Shown: positions 1 to 11,179 of the stretch, piece by piece
Layout: every line of letters begins with the position of its first letter
Position numbering within the stretch: the first letter of the stretch is position 1
NCBI GenBank assembly: GCA_030035585.1
Contig: CM057469.1
Coordinates: 61,335,501 to 61,399,500 of the forward strand
DNA: 64,000 nucleotides
Origin: Dugong dugon
Taxonomy: Eukaryota > Chordata > Mammalia > Sirenia > Dugongidae
Reading direction: 5' to 3'
Made by a program: the position numbers and the translations under genes
Notes under the pieces: model-generated
Database searches by the model: none
Seen by the model: the letters and a program-made list of their open reading frames with translations, nothing else
Told to the model about the DNA's origin: nothing

Positions 1-170
1 GAAGCATATACCATAAACAGATGATCCAGGTAAACCAATTGTTTTTGAAAATAAAAACTAGGCAAAGTCAAAGGTATGAGCTAATTTTCACTCTGTTCCT
101 TTTTACATATGTTTTAAAAGTTTCAACTATATGAATACATTATGTATCAAAAAATTATTCTTATTTTAAA

Positions 171-1606
171 GAGTCATCACTCGAATAGACATATGCACAC
201 CTATGTTCATGGCAGCATTGTTCACAATAGCAAAACAATGGAAACAACCTAGATGCCCATCAACAGATGAAAGGATAAACAAACTATGGTACATACACAT
301 AACGGAGTATATGCAATGAGAAAGAACAACAATGAACCCGTGAACCATCTCATAACATGGGCGAAACTAGAGGATATTATGCTGAGTGAAATAAGTCAAT
401 CACAAAAGGACAAATATTGTATGAGACCTCTATTGTAAAAACCCATGAAAAAGTTCACACACAAAATGTAACAATCTTTGTTGGTTACCAGGGATGGGAG
501 GGGTGGGGGGGAATACTAAATAGGCAATAGATAAGTGGTATCTTGGGTGAAGGGTGAGACAGTACACAATACAAGGGAAACTAGCACAACTTGTACAAGG
601 AAAGGGCATGGAAGCCCCATAGACACATCCAAACTCCCTGAGGGACCGAATTGCTGGGCGGAGGGCTGTGGGGACCATGGTCTCAGGGGACATCTAGTTC
701 AATTGGCAATGACACAGCTTATAAAGACAATGCTCTACATTCTACCTTGGTAGTAGTGTCTGGGGTCTTAAAAGCCTGTGAGCGGCCATCTAAGATACCC
801 CACTGGTCTCATCCCTTCAGGAGCAAGGGAGAATGAAGAGAACAGGATACAAGGAAAAGATTAGTCCAAAGGACTAATGGACGACAGCTACCAAGGCCTC
901 CACCGGACTGAGTCCAGTACAGCTAGATGGTGCCCGGCTACCACCACTGACTTTCTCTGACCAGGGTCACAACAGAGGGTTCTGGACAGAGCTGGAGAAG
1001 GATGTAGAGCATAATTCTAACTCACAAAAAAAAGACCAGATTTACTGGCCTAAAGGAGACTGGAGAAACCCTGAGAGTATGGTCCCCAGACACCCTTTTA
1101 GCTCAGTGGTGAAGTTATCTCCAAGGTTCACCGTTCAGCTTGGGAGTGGACAGCCCCAAAAAACCAAATGAGAATAACGAGGTAAAGTAGTCCAGTGACA
1201 AGGGCCAGAAGGCAGAAGGGGACAAGGAAGCTGGTGATAGGGAACCCAAGGTTGAGTAAGGATATGGTTGATGTGTTGTGAGATTGTTAACCATTGTCAT
1301 AGGGCAACATTTGTCGTAACAGTTAAATGAGAAACTATTTTGTTCTGTAAACCTTCATCTTAAGTGAGAATAACAGCACAATTGGAAAAGCGTAGTCAAT
1401 GTCACTGAACTGTGCATGTAGAAATTTTTGAAATGGTGTATCTTTGGCTATGTGTATTTTCAAAAAAAAGATTGAGAAGTTAGAGGGTTGACATGTTGTG
1501 GGTTGTTAACCAATGTCATACAACAACATGTGTACTACTGTTTCATGAGAAACTATTTGTTCTGTAAGCCTTCACCTGAAGTACAATAAAAAAAAAAAAA
1601 GGAAAA
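171..1606 (+). mobile_element. L1 LINE, 5'-truncated 3' end (young afrotherian-type subfamily)
   Basis: The copy begins inside the last codons of L1 ORF2; the encoded residues before about 330 match the ORF2 end at 52450-52597. It then runs through the whole 3' UTR: a G-rich tract at 491-511, the conserved block near 770-830, and an A-run at 1588-1600. The 3' UTR carries the stacked-end arrangement (end module, older end module, end module again) also seen at 53520-53883. It encodes nothing usable. The 5' junction falls where an ordinary truncated insertion could start, but I found no clean TSD for this copy alone. Confidence 0.85.
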
Positions 1607-1609
1607 AAG

Positions 1610-3111
1610 AACTACAATAAGATATTATCTCACTCCAACAAGGCTAGTACTAATCCAAAAAACACAAAATAATAAATGCTGGAGAGGTTGTGGAGAGACA
1701 GGAACACTTATACACTGTTGGTGGGAATGTAAAATGGTACAACCACTTTGGAAATCGATTTGGCGCTTCCTTGAAAAGCTTGAAACAGAAGTACCATACA
1801 ATCTAGCAATCCCACTCCTTGGAATATATCCTAGGGAAACAAGAGCCATCACACAAATAGATATATGCACACCCATGTTTACTGCAGCACTGTTCACAAC
1901 ACCAAAAAGATGGGAACAACCAAAGTGCCCATCAACGGATAAATGAATGGATAAACAAATCATTCCACAATGGAATACTACACAATGATAAAAAACAACG
2001 ATGAAGCTGTAAGACATCTTATAACATGGAGGAACCTGAACTCATTATGCTGAGTGAATTTAGTCAGTCACAGAAGGACAAATATTGTATAAAACCACTA
2101 TTACAAGAACTCAAGAAAAGGTTTATACACAGAAGAAAACATTCTTTGATGGTTACAAGGGTGGGGAGAGAGGGTGAGGGTTATTTACTAACTAGATATT
2201 AGATCAGAATTATCTTAGGTGAAGGGAAGGACAGCACACACTGCAGGGGAAGTCAGCACAAGTGGACTTAACCAAAGCTAAGAAGTTTCCTGAATACAAT
2301 CAAACATTTTGAGACAGAGTAGCAGGGGTAGGGGTCTGGGGACCATGCTTTCAGGGGACATCTAGGTCAACTGGCATAACAAAGCTTATTAAGAAAATGT
2401 TCTACATCCTACTTTGGTGAGTGGTAGTGGCATCTGGGGTCTTAAAAGCTTGCAAACAGCCATCTAAGATGCATCAGTTTGTCCCAACTCTCCTGGAGTA
2501 AAGGAGAATGAAGCACACCAAAGACACAAGGCAAGTATTAGCCCAAGAGACAGAAAGGGCCACATAAACCAGAGGTTTCATCAGCATGAGACCAGAAGAA
2601 CTAGATGGTGCCCAGCTACCATCAATGACTGCCCTGACAGGGAACACAGCAGACAGTTCCTGATGGAGCTGGAGAAAGGTCGGGTGCAGGACTCAAATTC
2701 TAGTAAGAAAACCAGACTTAATGGTCTGACTGAGACTGGAGGAACCCTGGAAAGCACAGCTCCTGGATTCTCTATAAGACCAGAAATAAATCAGTTTCTG
2801 AGGCCAACTCTTCAGTCAGGGATTGGACTGGACTGTGGGACGTAAAGTGATACTCATGAGGAGTGTGTCTCTTAGCTCAAGTAGATACAAGAGACTAAAT
2901 GGGCAGCTTCTGTCTGGAGGTGAGATGGGAAGGCAGAGAGGACTAGGAACTGGTTGAATGGACATGGAGAATCAGGGGTGGAAAGAAGGAGTGTGCTGTC
3001 ACAGTATGGGGAGAGCAATTAGGGTCACATAATAATATATGTATAAATTTTTGTATGGGAGACTAACTTGAAATGTAAACTTCATTTAAACTACATCAAT
3101 TTAAAAAAATG
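1610..3111 (+). mobile_element. L1 LINE 3' end, older subfamily, abutting the previous copy
   Basis: The first 330 bases encode the C-terminal end of L1 ORF2, including the Cys/His-rich stretch (Cys, His-Trp-Trp and Cys residues at about 1685-1735), then a shorter, more diverged 3' UTR ends near 3105. The 3' UTR is of the older kind with a single end module, so this copy belongs to an earlier generation than the L1 directly upstream. A direct repeat, about 13 of 14 bases alike, is present at 157-170 and 3112-3124, flanking both L1 pieces together. It may be the TSD of this older copy, with the younger one inserted near its 5' junction. Confidence 0.8.
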
Positions 3112-3136
3112 ATTCTTATTTAAAATATACACAGAT

Positions 3137-3137
3137 G

Positions 3138-3171
<34 letters not shown>
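3137..3171. repeat. (CA)n-(TA)n microsatellite
   Basis: About twelve CA units run directly into about five TA units, next to the end of the L1 3' tail. Microsatellites often grow from such tails. No function is suggested. Confidence 0.9.
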
Positions 3172-4254
3172 CTTCAGCCTCTAAAATTTCTTCCTAAAGT
3201 AAAACAGTGTTTTACTTCAAAATGGGGTTGCAATTAGAAAAATGAAAAGGGCAACATGGGGAAATTTAGATTTAGAAGCTGGAAATAAATTTGCTCAGTA
3301 TGTCTCTAGCCTAAAAGTGAATTGCTGAATGTCAGAAACACTTGATGGTTTGGGTATTTATTTTCCTTGATATGATTCCATACACTTACTGAGCAGGATT
3401 TTTATCCTAATTTGTTTTCAGACAGAGAGTTCACTGGAAAAAGAACGCCCTGAGCAGCGTTAAGGCACATTGGCAGGTTTAGCACTTTCATGTCTCATTA
3501 TACAAGATCAAATTGCTTTTGTAATAAAAAAAATATCTCCCATGAGACTAACCAGTGTGATTTTTCTCAGGATGTGAACATCAGAGAGAAAACTTTGGAA
3601 TAAAAACTGACTTCACAAAAATGAGAAGTTTGGGTTTAAATCTAATGTTTATGATACGTTTTTTCCAGACTAGAGAAGAGAAAAACACAAATATTAATCA
3701 TCATTCCTAGCAAAAGATCTTTGCTTGAACTAAGCCCAGTGGACTTCTCAAGAACATAGAAAGTTGGACAACATGCAGTTTGGTTCAAATATGTTTTCTA
3801 CATGCCGGCAAAAAGCTATTTGCATACATTGTAACTCCTATAAATTATGAGATGCTTCCCACGGTCCTAATCCTATCATCAACTTGTAAAAAAAACTGTT
3901 AAAGTTCAGTTTTTAACCTCCACAAGAGGTTTCCGAAAATCAAAAAAGAAGGCCTTGGGAGGCAAGCAAGATAGAGCTATACAATAACTACAAAATTAAA
4001 AAGAAGACAAAGGAAGAATAGAAAAGACTTCATGTTCTTAGCTACTCTTCTTCACCACCACTAGGAGAAGAGTCACCTGGGTTGGCTAAGGAGAAACAGC
4101 ATCAGGGATACAGAAATAGTTCAAGGGAGAGTGATCAGAAGACATTGCATCAGGGAAATAGGTGGAGAGAAGCAGGGTCAGCCTGGTGAGACTGCTGACC
4201 CTGATGGGTGACCAAAGAGAAACCTGGAGGCCAAGCCAAAACTACACTCCATTT
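3172..4254. other. No gene seen; AT-rich unassigned sequence
   Basis: No open frame of note, no splice-flanked coding segment and no repeat family that I can name. It lies between the L1 pair and an old minus-strand L1M copy. It could hold regulatory DNA, but nothing in the sequence shows this. Confidence 0.5.
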
Positions 4255-5545
4255 GTCTTTTATTTTTAACAACTTTATTGAAATATAATTCACACGGTAT
4301 GCCTCCTTGAAGTGTACAATTCAATGGCTTTTAGTATATTCATAGAGTTGTACAATCATCACCAAATCTAATTTTAGAGCATTTTCATCACCCCAAAAAG
4401 AAACCTCGTACCCATTGGCAGTCACTCTCCATTCCATCTACTCCCCATCCCTGATGTTGTCATTGCTGTCAGCTGCCTTGGAGTCAATTCCAAACTCAAG
4501 AGGACCTCAGAGTAGAACTGCTCCATAGGGTTTTCAAGGCTGTGACCTTTTGGAAGAAGATCACCAGACCTGTCTTCCAAGGTACCTCTGGTTGGGTTTC
4601 AACCACCCACCAACCTATCAGCTAGTAGTTAAGCACTTCAACCATTCACGCACTCAGGAACTCCTTCCCCCCAACCCTACTAATCTACTTTATAGATTTG
4701 CCTATTCTGACAGATTGCCTATATGATCTTTTGTGACTAGCTTCTTCCACTCAACATAATGTTCTCAAGATTTATCCATGTTGTAGCATGTATTAGTACT
4801 TCAATCCTTTTTTTTTTTTTTTTACTGAATAACATTTCATTGTATGGCTATAATTATCACATTTTATTTACTCATTCCTCAGTTGACGGATATTTGAGCT
4901 GTTTCTATTTTTTGGCTATTATGAATAATGTTGCTATGAACATTTCTGTACAAGCTTTTGTGCAGATGTGTGTTTTTGTTTCTCCTGGGTCTATATCTAG
5001 GATTGGAATACCTGAGTAATATGGTGAATATATGTTTAACCTTTTGAGGAACTGCCAGATTGTCTTCCAACGTCACTGCACAATTTTACATTCCCACCAA
5101 CAGTGTATGAGGGTTACAATTTCTCCACATCCTCGCAAAAACTCTTTATTGTCGGTCCGTTGTATCATAACCACTTTAGTGGCTGTGAAGCGGAATCTCT
5201 TTGTGGATTTGATGTTCATTTCCCTGATGTCTAATGATGCTGAGCATTTTTTCATGAGCTTATTGGCTATTTACATATCTTCTTTGTGGAAATGTCTATT
5301 CAGAACCTCTGCTCATTTTTTACCTGGGTTATTTGTCTTTTTAGTATTGAATCATAAGAGTTCTTTATATATTCTAGATATAAGTCCCTTATCAAATATA
5401 TATTTTCCCCATTCTGTGGGTTTCATTTTATTTCCTTAATGGTGTCCTTTGAAGTGAAAACATTTTAATTTTGATGAAGTCTGTTTATCTTTTTGTTTTT
5501 CTTTTGTCACTTATACTTTTGGTGTCATACAACTTGTCTCTATTA
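4255..5545 (-). mobile_element. L1M-class LINE fragment (ancient mammalian L1)
   Basis: On the minus strand the sequence reads as the end of ORF2 followed by an old L1M 3' UTR. The part near 4270-4440 is close to the remembered L1M 3' UTR, and 4700-5540 is the ORF2 C-terminal region read in reverse. Plus-strand open frames at 4759-5019 and 5032-5439 are therefore antisense shadows. It is interrupted by an AfroSINE at 4455-4663, so it is older than that SINE. Divergence is high and there are many stops in the true reading direction. Confidence 0.85.
4455..4663 (-). mobile_element. AfroSINE inserted in the L1M
   Basis: In reverse orientation it shows the AfroSINE order: the pyrimidine-rich 3' tail with the 'gagtcaattcc' signature first, the 'agaactgctccatagggtt' middle, and the tRNA-derived head last. 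The L1M resumes on the far side at about 4670, so this is an insertion. TSDs are not clear because the flank is C-rich. The body is of the kind with the longer central 'accagacctgtcttcc' block, which is also seen at 23862-24073 and 60124-60335. Confidence 0.85.
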
Positions 5546-6740
5546 TAAAAAGAGAAAAAATTATATATCTTCTGAGAGATAGAGGCTAACTAGCAACTCC
5601 TCTCATCCTTTGAGAATATGGGCTTCTAGCGATAGCAGTCATCAGTTTAATATTTATATTAGCAATAGATGAACACCATCCCAAAACTTAACATTTTACA
5701 AGTCACAGGTGCTTCTTTCCTGTAGCCTTCTATCACCACAACTCAGAAAACCCACTAGTCCCCTGAAACAGAGGACTTCAAAGGGGCAGTGGTAGCATAG
5801 AAGGATAAATCTAAACATCAGAGTCTGGTGAGTAATAAAATCTCCTTCTTATTAGAAAAAATACTACTATGTTAAAATAGAAGGCAAATAAAGAAATCTG
5901 AACATGCCAAGACAGTTCCTGAGAAGAGAGAATATATAAAACAGGAAAGCAAAAAATGCATTAAAGATATTATAGAAGAAAACTTCCTTGAAATAAAGGA
6001 AAATAAAATCTGCAGCAATGTCAGGCACACTTTATACCACTAAACAATGGATAGCAAATACTCAAAAATAAGACATATTCTGTTAAAGTACTGAACCGCA
6101 TAGAAAAGAGTTTTATATATATTCAGTAAAGTAAAAGAATGGCTTAGGTAGATTAGAGTGATCTGAGATTTCAACATGAAAATAATCCAACCACAAAAAA
6201 TAGCAGTATCTACAGTATTATGTGAGAGAGGGCCACAGAATAATTATAAAACCACTCAATTTGTCCTCCCAGTATAAAGCCAACATACCTTCTAAACCAT
6301 GCAAGAAGTCAAAGAAAACAATATGCACTAGACTTTCCTGCAAAAAGAATAAAAATATTTAACGAAATCTTGCCTTTTAAGGGATATATCAAAATAAAAA
6401 CTCAAGAGACAACAAGCTTATGTTATGGGTGATGGTCTAGTTTGGGAAAAGACAAGGTTGATGTTTGAACAACATAATGAACATAATTAATGTCACTGAA
6501 CTGTACATGTGAAGAGTGATGAAATGCCAAATACTTAATTACCTATATATTTAGTACAATAAAGAAAGAAAAAGAAAAATTGAGGATTGGCGATGTCATG
6601 ATAAATATTGCTGGTGAGGCAGTACTCTTCTAGATATAAAAATAAACTTAAACTACTATTAAAATTACAACTGCAGAATGGAATGTGAATATTAGAAACT
6701 TAGCCATTGTAAAAAAAAAAATGTTTTTAAGAAAAAAAAA
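5546..6740. other. No gene; AT-rich with faint L1/HAL1-like remnants
   Basis: No credible coding region. The part at 5925-6330 has the A-rich, glutamate/lysine-coding flavour of an old L1/HAL1 ORF1 (weak call). At 6468-6560 there is a segment resembling the older L1 3' end module (a 'gtcactgaactgtacatgt' core followed by AATAAAG and an A-rich end), so it may be the tail of an old plus-strand L1. Both calls need an alignment. Confidence 0.35.
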
Positions 6741-6829
6741 ATAGGCATTTAAGGCAGTGAAAGGATACTTATGTCCTCATCATTGCAAAGACAACAGATG
6801 TCTAAAGTTGAATCACATCCATTTCACAG

Positions 6830-6868
6830 TGTTATTACATTTTAGAAGACTTTTAAAATGTAATAACA
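6830..6868. repeat. Perfect 15-bp hairpin
   Basis: Arms at 6830-6844 and 6854-6868 are exact reverse complements, separated by 9 bases. They lie just upstream of where L1 ORF2 homology starts (about 6885). The arms are AT-rich, so chance or a small inverted duplication can explain them. Confidence 0.8.
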
Positions 6869-6884
6869 TCTTTCATTTTAAAAG

Positions 6885-9090
6885 GACCTTGTGTGTATAC
6901 AACAACAAGGACAAATCCGAAAAGGAAATCAAGAAAATAATTCCATTTACAATAGCACCTAAAAAGAATAAAGACCGAGGAATAAACCTAGCCAGGGATA
7001 TAAAGGACTTATACAATAAGAACTTAAAAACACTTCTGCAAGAAACTAAAACAGACCTAAATAAATGTAAAGACATTCCATGCTCATGGACTGGAAGGCT
7101 TAATATTGTGAAAACATCAATATTACTCAAAGCAATCTATAGATTCAATGCAATCTCGATGAAAATTCCAACAGCATTTTTTTACAGATATGGAAAAAGT
7201 GATCCTCAACTTTATATGGAAACACAAGAGGCCTCAAATAGCAAAAGCAATTTTGAAGAAGAATAAAGTAGGAGGCCTCACCCTTCCAACTTCAAAGTAT
7301 ACTATGCAGCTAAAGTAATCAAAACAGCCTGGTACTGGTTTACTGACAGTCACATAGACCAATGGACTAGAACTAGGGCACAGAAAGAAATCCATAGATC
7401 TATGGTCAACTGGGATTTTCAACAAGGCTGCTAAATCCACTCAATGGAGAAGGAACGGTTATTTTCAACAAATGGTGCTAGGAAAACAAAGTTTCCACAT
7501 GCAAAAAACTAATTCAAAATGAATCATGGATCCAAATGTTAAATTTACAACCACAAAGTTCTTGGAAAGAAATAAAGGGGTAAAGCTATGGGATTTTTTT
7601 TTTTTAATAGTAGACTATCAAATATAACAACAAATGCATGAACAGCAGAAAACAAATAGATAATTGGGACCTCATAAAAAATTAAATACTTACGTTCATC
7701 AAAGGACTTTATAAAAAGAGTAAAAAGACAACCTACAGACTGGGAAAAACATCTTCAGGAACTATATATCTCATAGGGTCTAATATCCAAAATAGACATA
7801 AAAGTTCTACAACTTAGTAACAAAAAGATAAATAACCCAATCAACAATGCACAAAGACATGAACAGACACTTCATGAAAGAGAATGTTCAAGAGGCCCAC
7901 AAACACTTGAAAAGATGCTTATCATCATTGGCTGTGAGAGAGATGCAAATCAAAACTATGATGAGATACCACCTCACCCCTACCACAATGGCAACGATCA
8001 AAAAAACAGAAAATAACAAAAACAAAGATCGGAACCCTTATCCATTGCTGGTGGGAATGTAAAATGGTACAACAGTTGTGGAAAACAACATGTTGATTCC
8101 TCAAAAAATTAAAAATAGACCTACCACATGACCCAGATATTTCACTCCTAACTAATGCAAGCCATGGTGTTTTCAATCACCTCATATGCATACGAAAGCT
8201 GGACAATGAATAAGGAAGACTGAAGAAGAACTGTCACCTTTGAACTGTGGTGTTGGCGAAGAATATCGAATATGCCATGGACTGCCAAAAGAATGAACAA
8301 ATCTGTCTTGGAAGAAGTACAACCAGAATGCTCCTTAGAAGCAAGGATGGTGAGACTACATGTCACATACTTTGGACATGTTATCAGGAGGGATCACTCC
8401 CTGGAGAAGGACATCATGCTTGGTAAAGTGGAGGGTCAGCGAAAAAGAGAAAGACCTTCAATGAGATGGATTGATACAGTGTCTACAACAATGGGCTCAA
8501 GCATAACAAGGATTGTGAGGATGGCACAGGACCGGGCAGTGTTTCATTCTGTTGTACACAGGGTTGCTACGAGTTGGAACCAACTCAATGGCACCTAACA
8601 ACAACAGGAAACTAAAAGCAGTAACAAAAACAGACATATACACACCTATATTCATTTCATCCCTATTCACGATAGCAAAAAGGTGGAAACAACCTATGTG
8701 GGTAAACAAAATGGAATACTACACAGTCATAAAGAGAAATGAAGTCCGATACATGCTACAACATGGATGAACCTCAAAGACATTATGCTGAGTGAAATAA
8801 GTCAATCACAAAAGAACAAATACTGTATGACATCACTTGACATGAAAAGGCAAGAATAAGTAAATATATAGAGACCAATGGCTATTAGTGGTTACCTAGG
8901 GTAGGAGAGGGGAGGGAGGCAGGAAATCATTCTCTAGGAGGTAGTGGACTTACGTTTACAGTGACAGGAAAATTAGCATCAATTAAGGTTAATGGTTGCA
9001 AAACTTATAGCACTAAGTTGTACACTAGAACAAAAGAAAACGGCAAATAATATGTTATATATAATTTTATAAGAACAACAGTAAGCAAAA
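6885..9090 (+). mobile_element. Old L1 copy: ORF2 C-terminal half and 3' end, decayed
   Basis: Translations at 6885-7266 and onward match the region of L1 ORF2 after the reverse-transcriptase core, in the same order as 51121-52590. Frameshifts and stops are frequent; for example the frame is lost at about 7180-7260. The 3' end at 8830-9085 resembles an L1M-type tail rather than the young afrotherian tail. An RTE fragment interrupts it at 8156-8606. Short frames at 7847-8062 and 8552-8770 are pieces of the same decayed ORF2 or hybrids with the RTE. Confidence 0.8.
8156..8606 (+). mobile_element. RTE (BovB-like) LINE, 5'-truncated, inserted in L1
   Basis: The segment corresponds to 63518-64000 of the larger RTE copy in this window: the C-terminal part of the RTE ORF, then the short 3' end with its 'cctaacaacaacag' tail. 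Residues around 8272-8460 still read as the RTE C-terminal domain, but with substitutions. L1 ORF2 homology resumes at about 8620. No clear TSD is visible; RTE insertions often have short or variable ones. Confidence 0.85.
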
Positions 9091-9099
9091 AAAATAAAG

Positions 9100-9905
9100 A
9101 AGGCTATAAGTTGTTTATACTGCTTAGGTACATCCACACACTTCATGAACTTAGTTCTGCTGGATCAAAGGTACAGGGTCATGCCTTTGTGGGGCTGTCC
9201 AGTCAATTGGCCTAATGTTTTTAAAGTCACAGTTCCACTTCTTAGTTCCCTGAGTAGTGCCTGGAGTTTTAAAAGCTTGCCAGTAGCCATCTAAGAGACA
9301 ACAATTGGTCTCTATTTGCCTGGAGCAGCAGAGAAAGCAGGAAGGAGTACCCGGAAATCAGAGAAGAAAATGGACTGCAAGTCTAACTGCTTCCATGAAC
9401 TACCGCCTCCTTTGCCATGAGACCAGAAGACCTGGATGTTGCCCAGCTACCATTACCAAATGCTTTGATCAAGGATTCAACAGATGAATCTTGATCAAAA
9501 GGGAAAACATGTGGAACAGAATTTCAAATTCTTACAGAATCCAGACTTACTGGACCTACTGAGATTGGAGGAACCCTCAAATCTATCATTTTGAGAAAAT
9601 CTTCAAATCATCAAGTGAAATTATCACCTGAAGTCATCTTTAAACTAAACAACAGTTTAGCTAAATCAGTAAAAAATGATCAGATTGGTAACAGTAACCC
9701 TAAAGCATAGAAGAGAAGTTTAGGGGACAATGAGTCTAAGTCAATGGTGTTGAAACAACATGGGTAGAGACAGCAAGAATGGTGACAAAATCTGACAAAT
9801 GTAACCAATGTTATTGAATTGTACATGTAGAAATTATTGAATGGGTATATATTCTGCTGTGTATATTTTAACCAAAATTAAATTAAACAATTAAAAAAAA
9901 AGCTT
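9100..9905 (+). mobile_element. L1 3' UTR fragment, older afrotherian type
   Basis: The sequence follows the L1 3' UTR order ('taaaagcttgccagtagccatc' at about 9270, then the 'ccagaagacctggatg' block near 9425) and ends in the 'ttgaattgtacatgtagaa' module followed by an A-rich end at 9890-9903. Only this single older end module is present, unlike the young copies. It is a separate fragment from the L1M-type tail just upstream. Confidence 0.75.
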
Positions 9906-9997
9906 ACGGAAAAAAATTATTAGCATTTACATGTAAACAAATAACATTTTTATGAAAAATAACATATTTGATAAATAAAAAAAAGAGAAAAAAAAAT

Positions 9998-10203
9998 GTC
10001 CCTTTGTGGCACAGATGACACTCAACTGCTAACCTAAAGGTTGGTAGTTCTAACCCACTCAGTGGGGCCAGAGATGAAAGGCCTGGCAATCTGCTTCCAT
10101 AAAACTCACGGCAAAGAAAACCCTATGGAGCAGTTCTACTCTGTAACACATGGAGTTTCCATGAATCGACTCAACAACAGGTTTGGTTTTTGGTTTTGGT
10201 TCA
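9998..10203 (+). mobile_element. AfroSINE
   Basis: Forward AfroSINE: tRNA-like head near 10000-10060 ('ggcacagatgacactcaac'), middle 'cctggcaatctgcttccat', 'accctatggagcagttctac' and a 'gaatcgactcaac' 3' signature, with a TTTGG-rich tail at 10180-10200. It directly follows an A-rich L1 end. Confidence 0.85.
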
Positions 10204-10312
10204 TTTTAAAATACTATACATAACAGGATTCTATTTTAGTAAAATCCTCTCTCCCACTCTCTCTCCATCCAAGAAAAAAATCTAAGAGCCTCAGACAAAA
10301 GTATTTTGAGGC

Positions 10313-10455
10313 AGTGCTTCTGAAACTTTAAGGTAAATACAAATCAGCGAGGAATCTTGTTAAAATGCAGATTCTGATTCAGTAGGCCTGGAGTGGGTCC
10401 AGAGATTCTGCATTTCTAATAAGCACCCAGCACTGCACACCGAGTATTAAGGTTT
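10313..10455 (+). mobile_element. MER5-type (hAT-Charlie) non-autonomous DNA transposon relic
   Basis: The order of 'cagtgcttctgaaacttta', 'cttgttaaaatgcagattc', 'tgattcagtaggcctggag' and 'ctgcatttctaataagc' matches the remembered MER5A/B consensus. The right terminal repeat is not recognisable, so the copy is truncated or eroded. Such elements are shared by placental mammals and long inactive. Confidence 0.75.
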
Positions 10456-10751
10456 TAAGAAATTTCAGAGTTGCTCACTAAGTAAGCAGGTCATTTATAA
10501 GTCATGAAAATAAGGATGTGACAGGAATAAAAGGAAACTATAGTAACTAATAAAGATAGTAAATAAAAACAGTAAAAACCCATTCTTTAAACTGACACTT
10601 CTGCTGTACTAACTAAAGGAATATCTGTTTTCACAGTTCTTTAAAACTGTCATTCTTTAGATGCTACAGACGTGATTAAGCAAAACTCTGTTGCGCAACG
10701 AAATTTATAATTTTGGAAGATCATGGTTTATCATAATTTATCATAGACTTT

Positions 10752-10938
10752 AAGGAGCCCTGGTGGTGCAGATGTTAAAGCACCCAGCTTCTAACCAAAA
10801 GATTCGTGGCTCAAACCCATCAGCTGCTCCATGGGAGTCTGCTTTCATAATGATTACAGCCTTGGAAACCCTATGGGGCAGTTCTAGCCTGTCCTATAGG
10901 GTGGTTATGAGTTGGAATCAACTCGACCACGGTGGATT
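10752..10938 (+). mobile_element. AfroSINE
   Basis: It starts with 'aaggagccctggtggtgca', the typical AfroSINE head, contains 'gattacagccttggaaacc' and ends at 'gttggaatcaactcgacc' plus a short T-rich tail. TSDs were not found. The flanks at 10456-10751 and 10939-11171 show nothing I can assign. Confidence 0.9.
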
Positions 10939-11179
10939 TTTCTTTTTGCCAGGGGGAGAGGTTTATTACATATACTCAAAATAAAAATAGTCATTTTCTT
11001 CCACTTCTCTCTATTGTGACCCCATTTTTTTACACATGAAATCTAAGTATTCCCAAGTGAACTACCACTTGGTTAGTTTCATAGGAGGAAGGTAGCACAG
11101 AATTATTCTGAAGGTAATAGGCACTCCAGATCTGACAGTAAGAAAGATTTATGGAGTAAACTTTCAAAAATCATGTACA

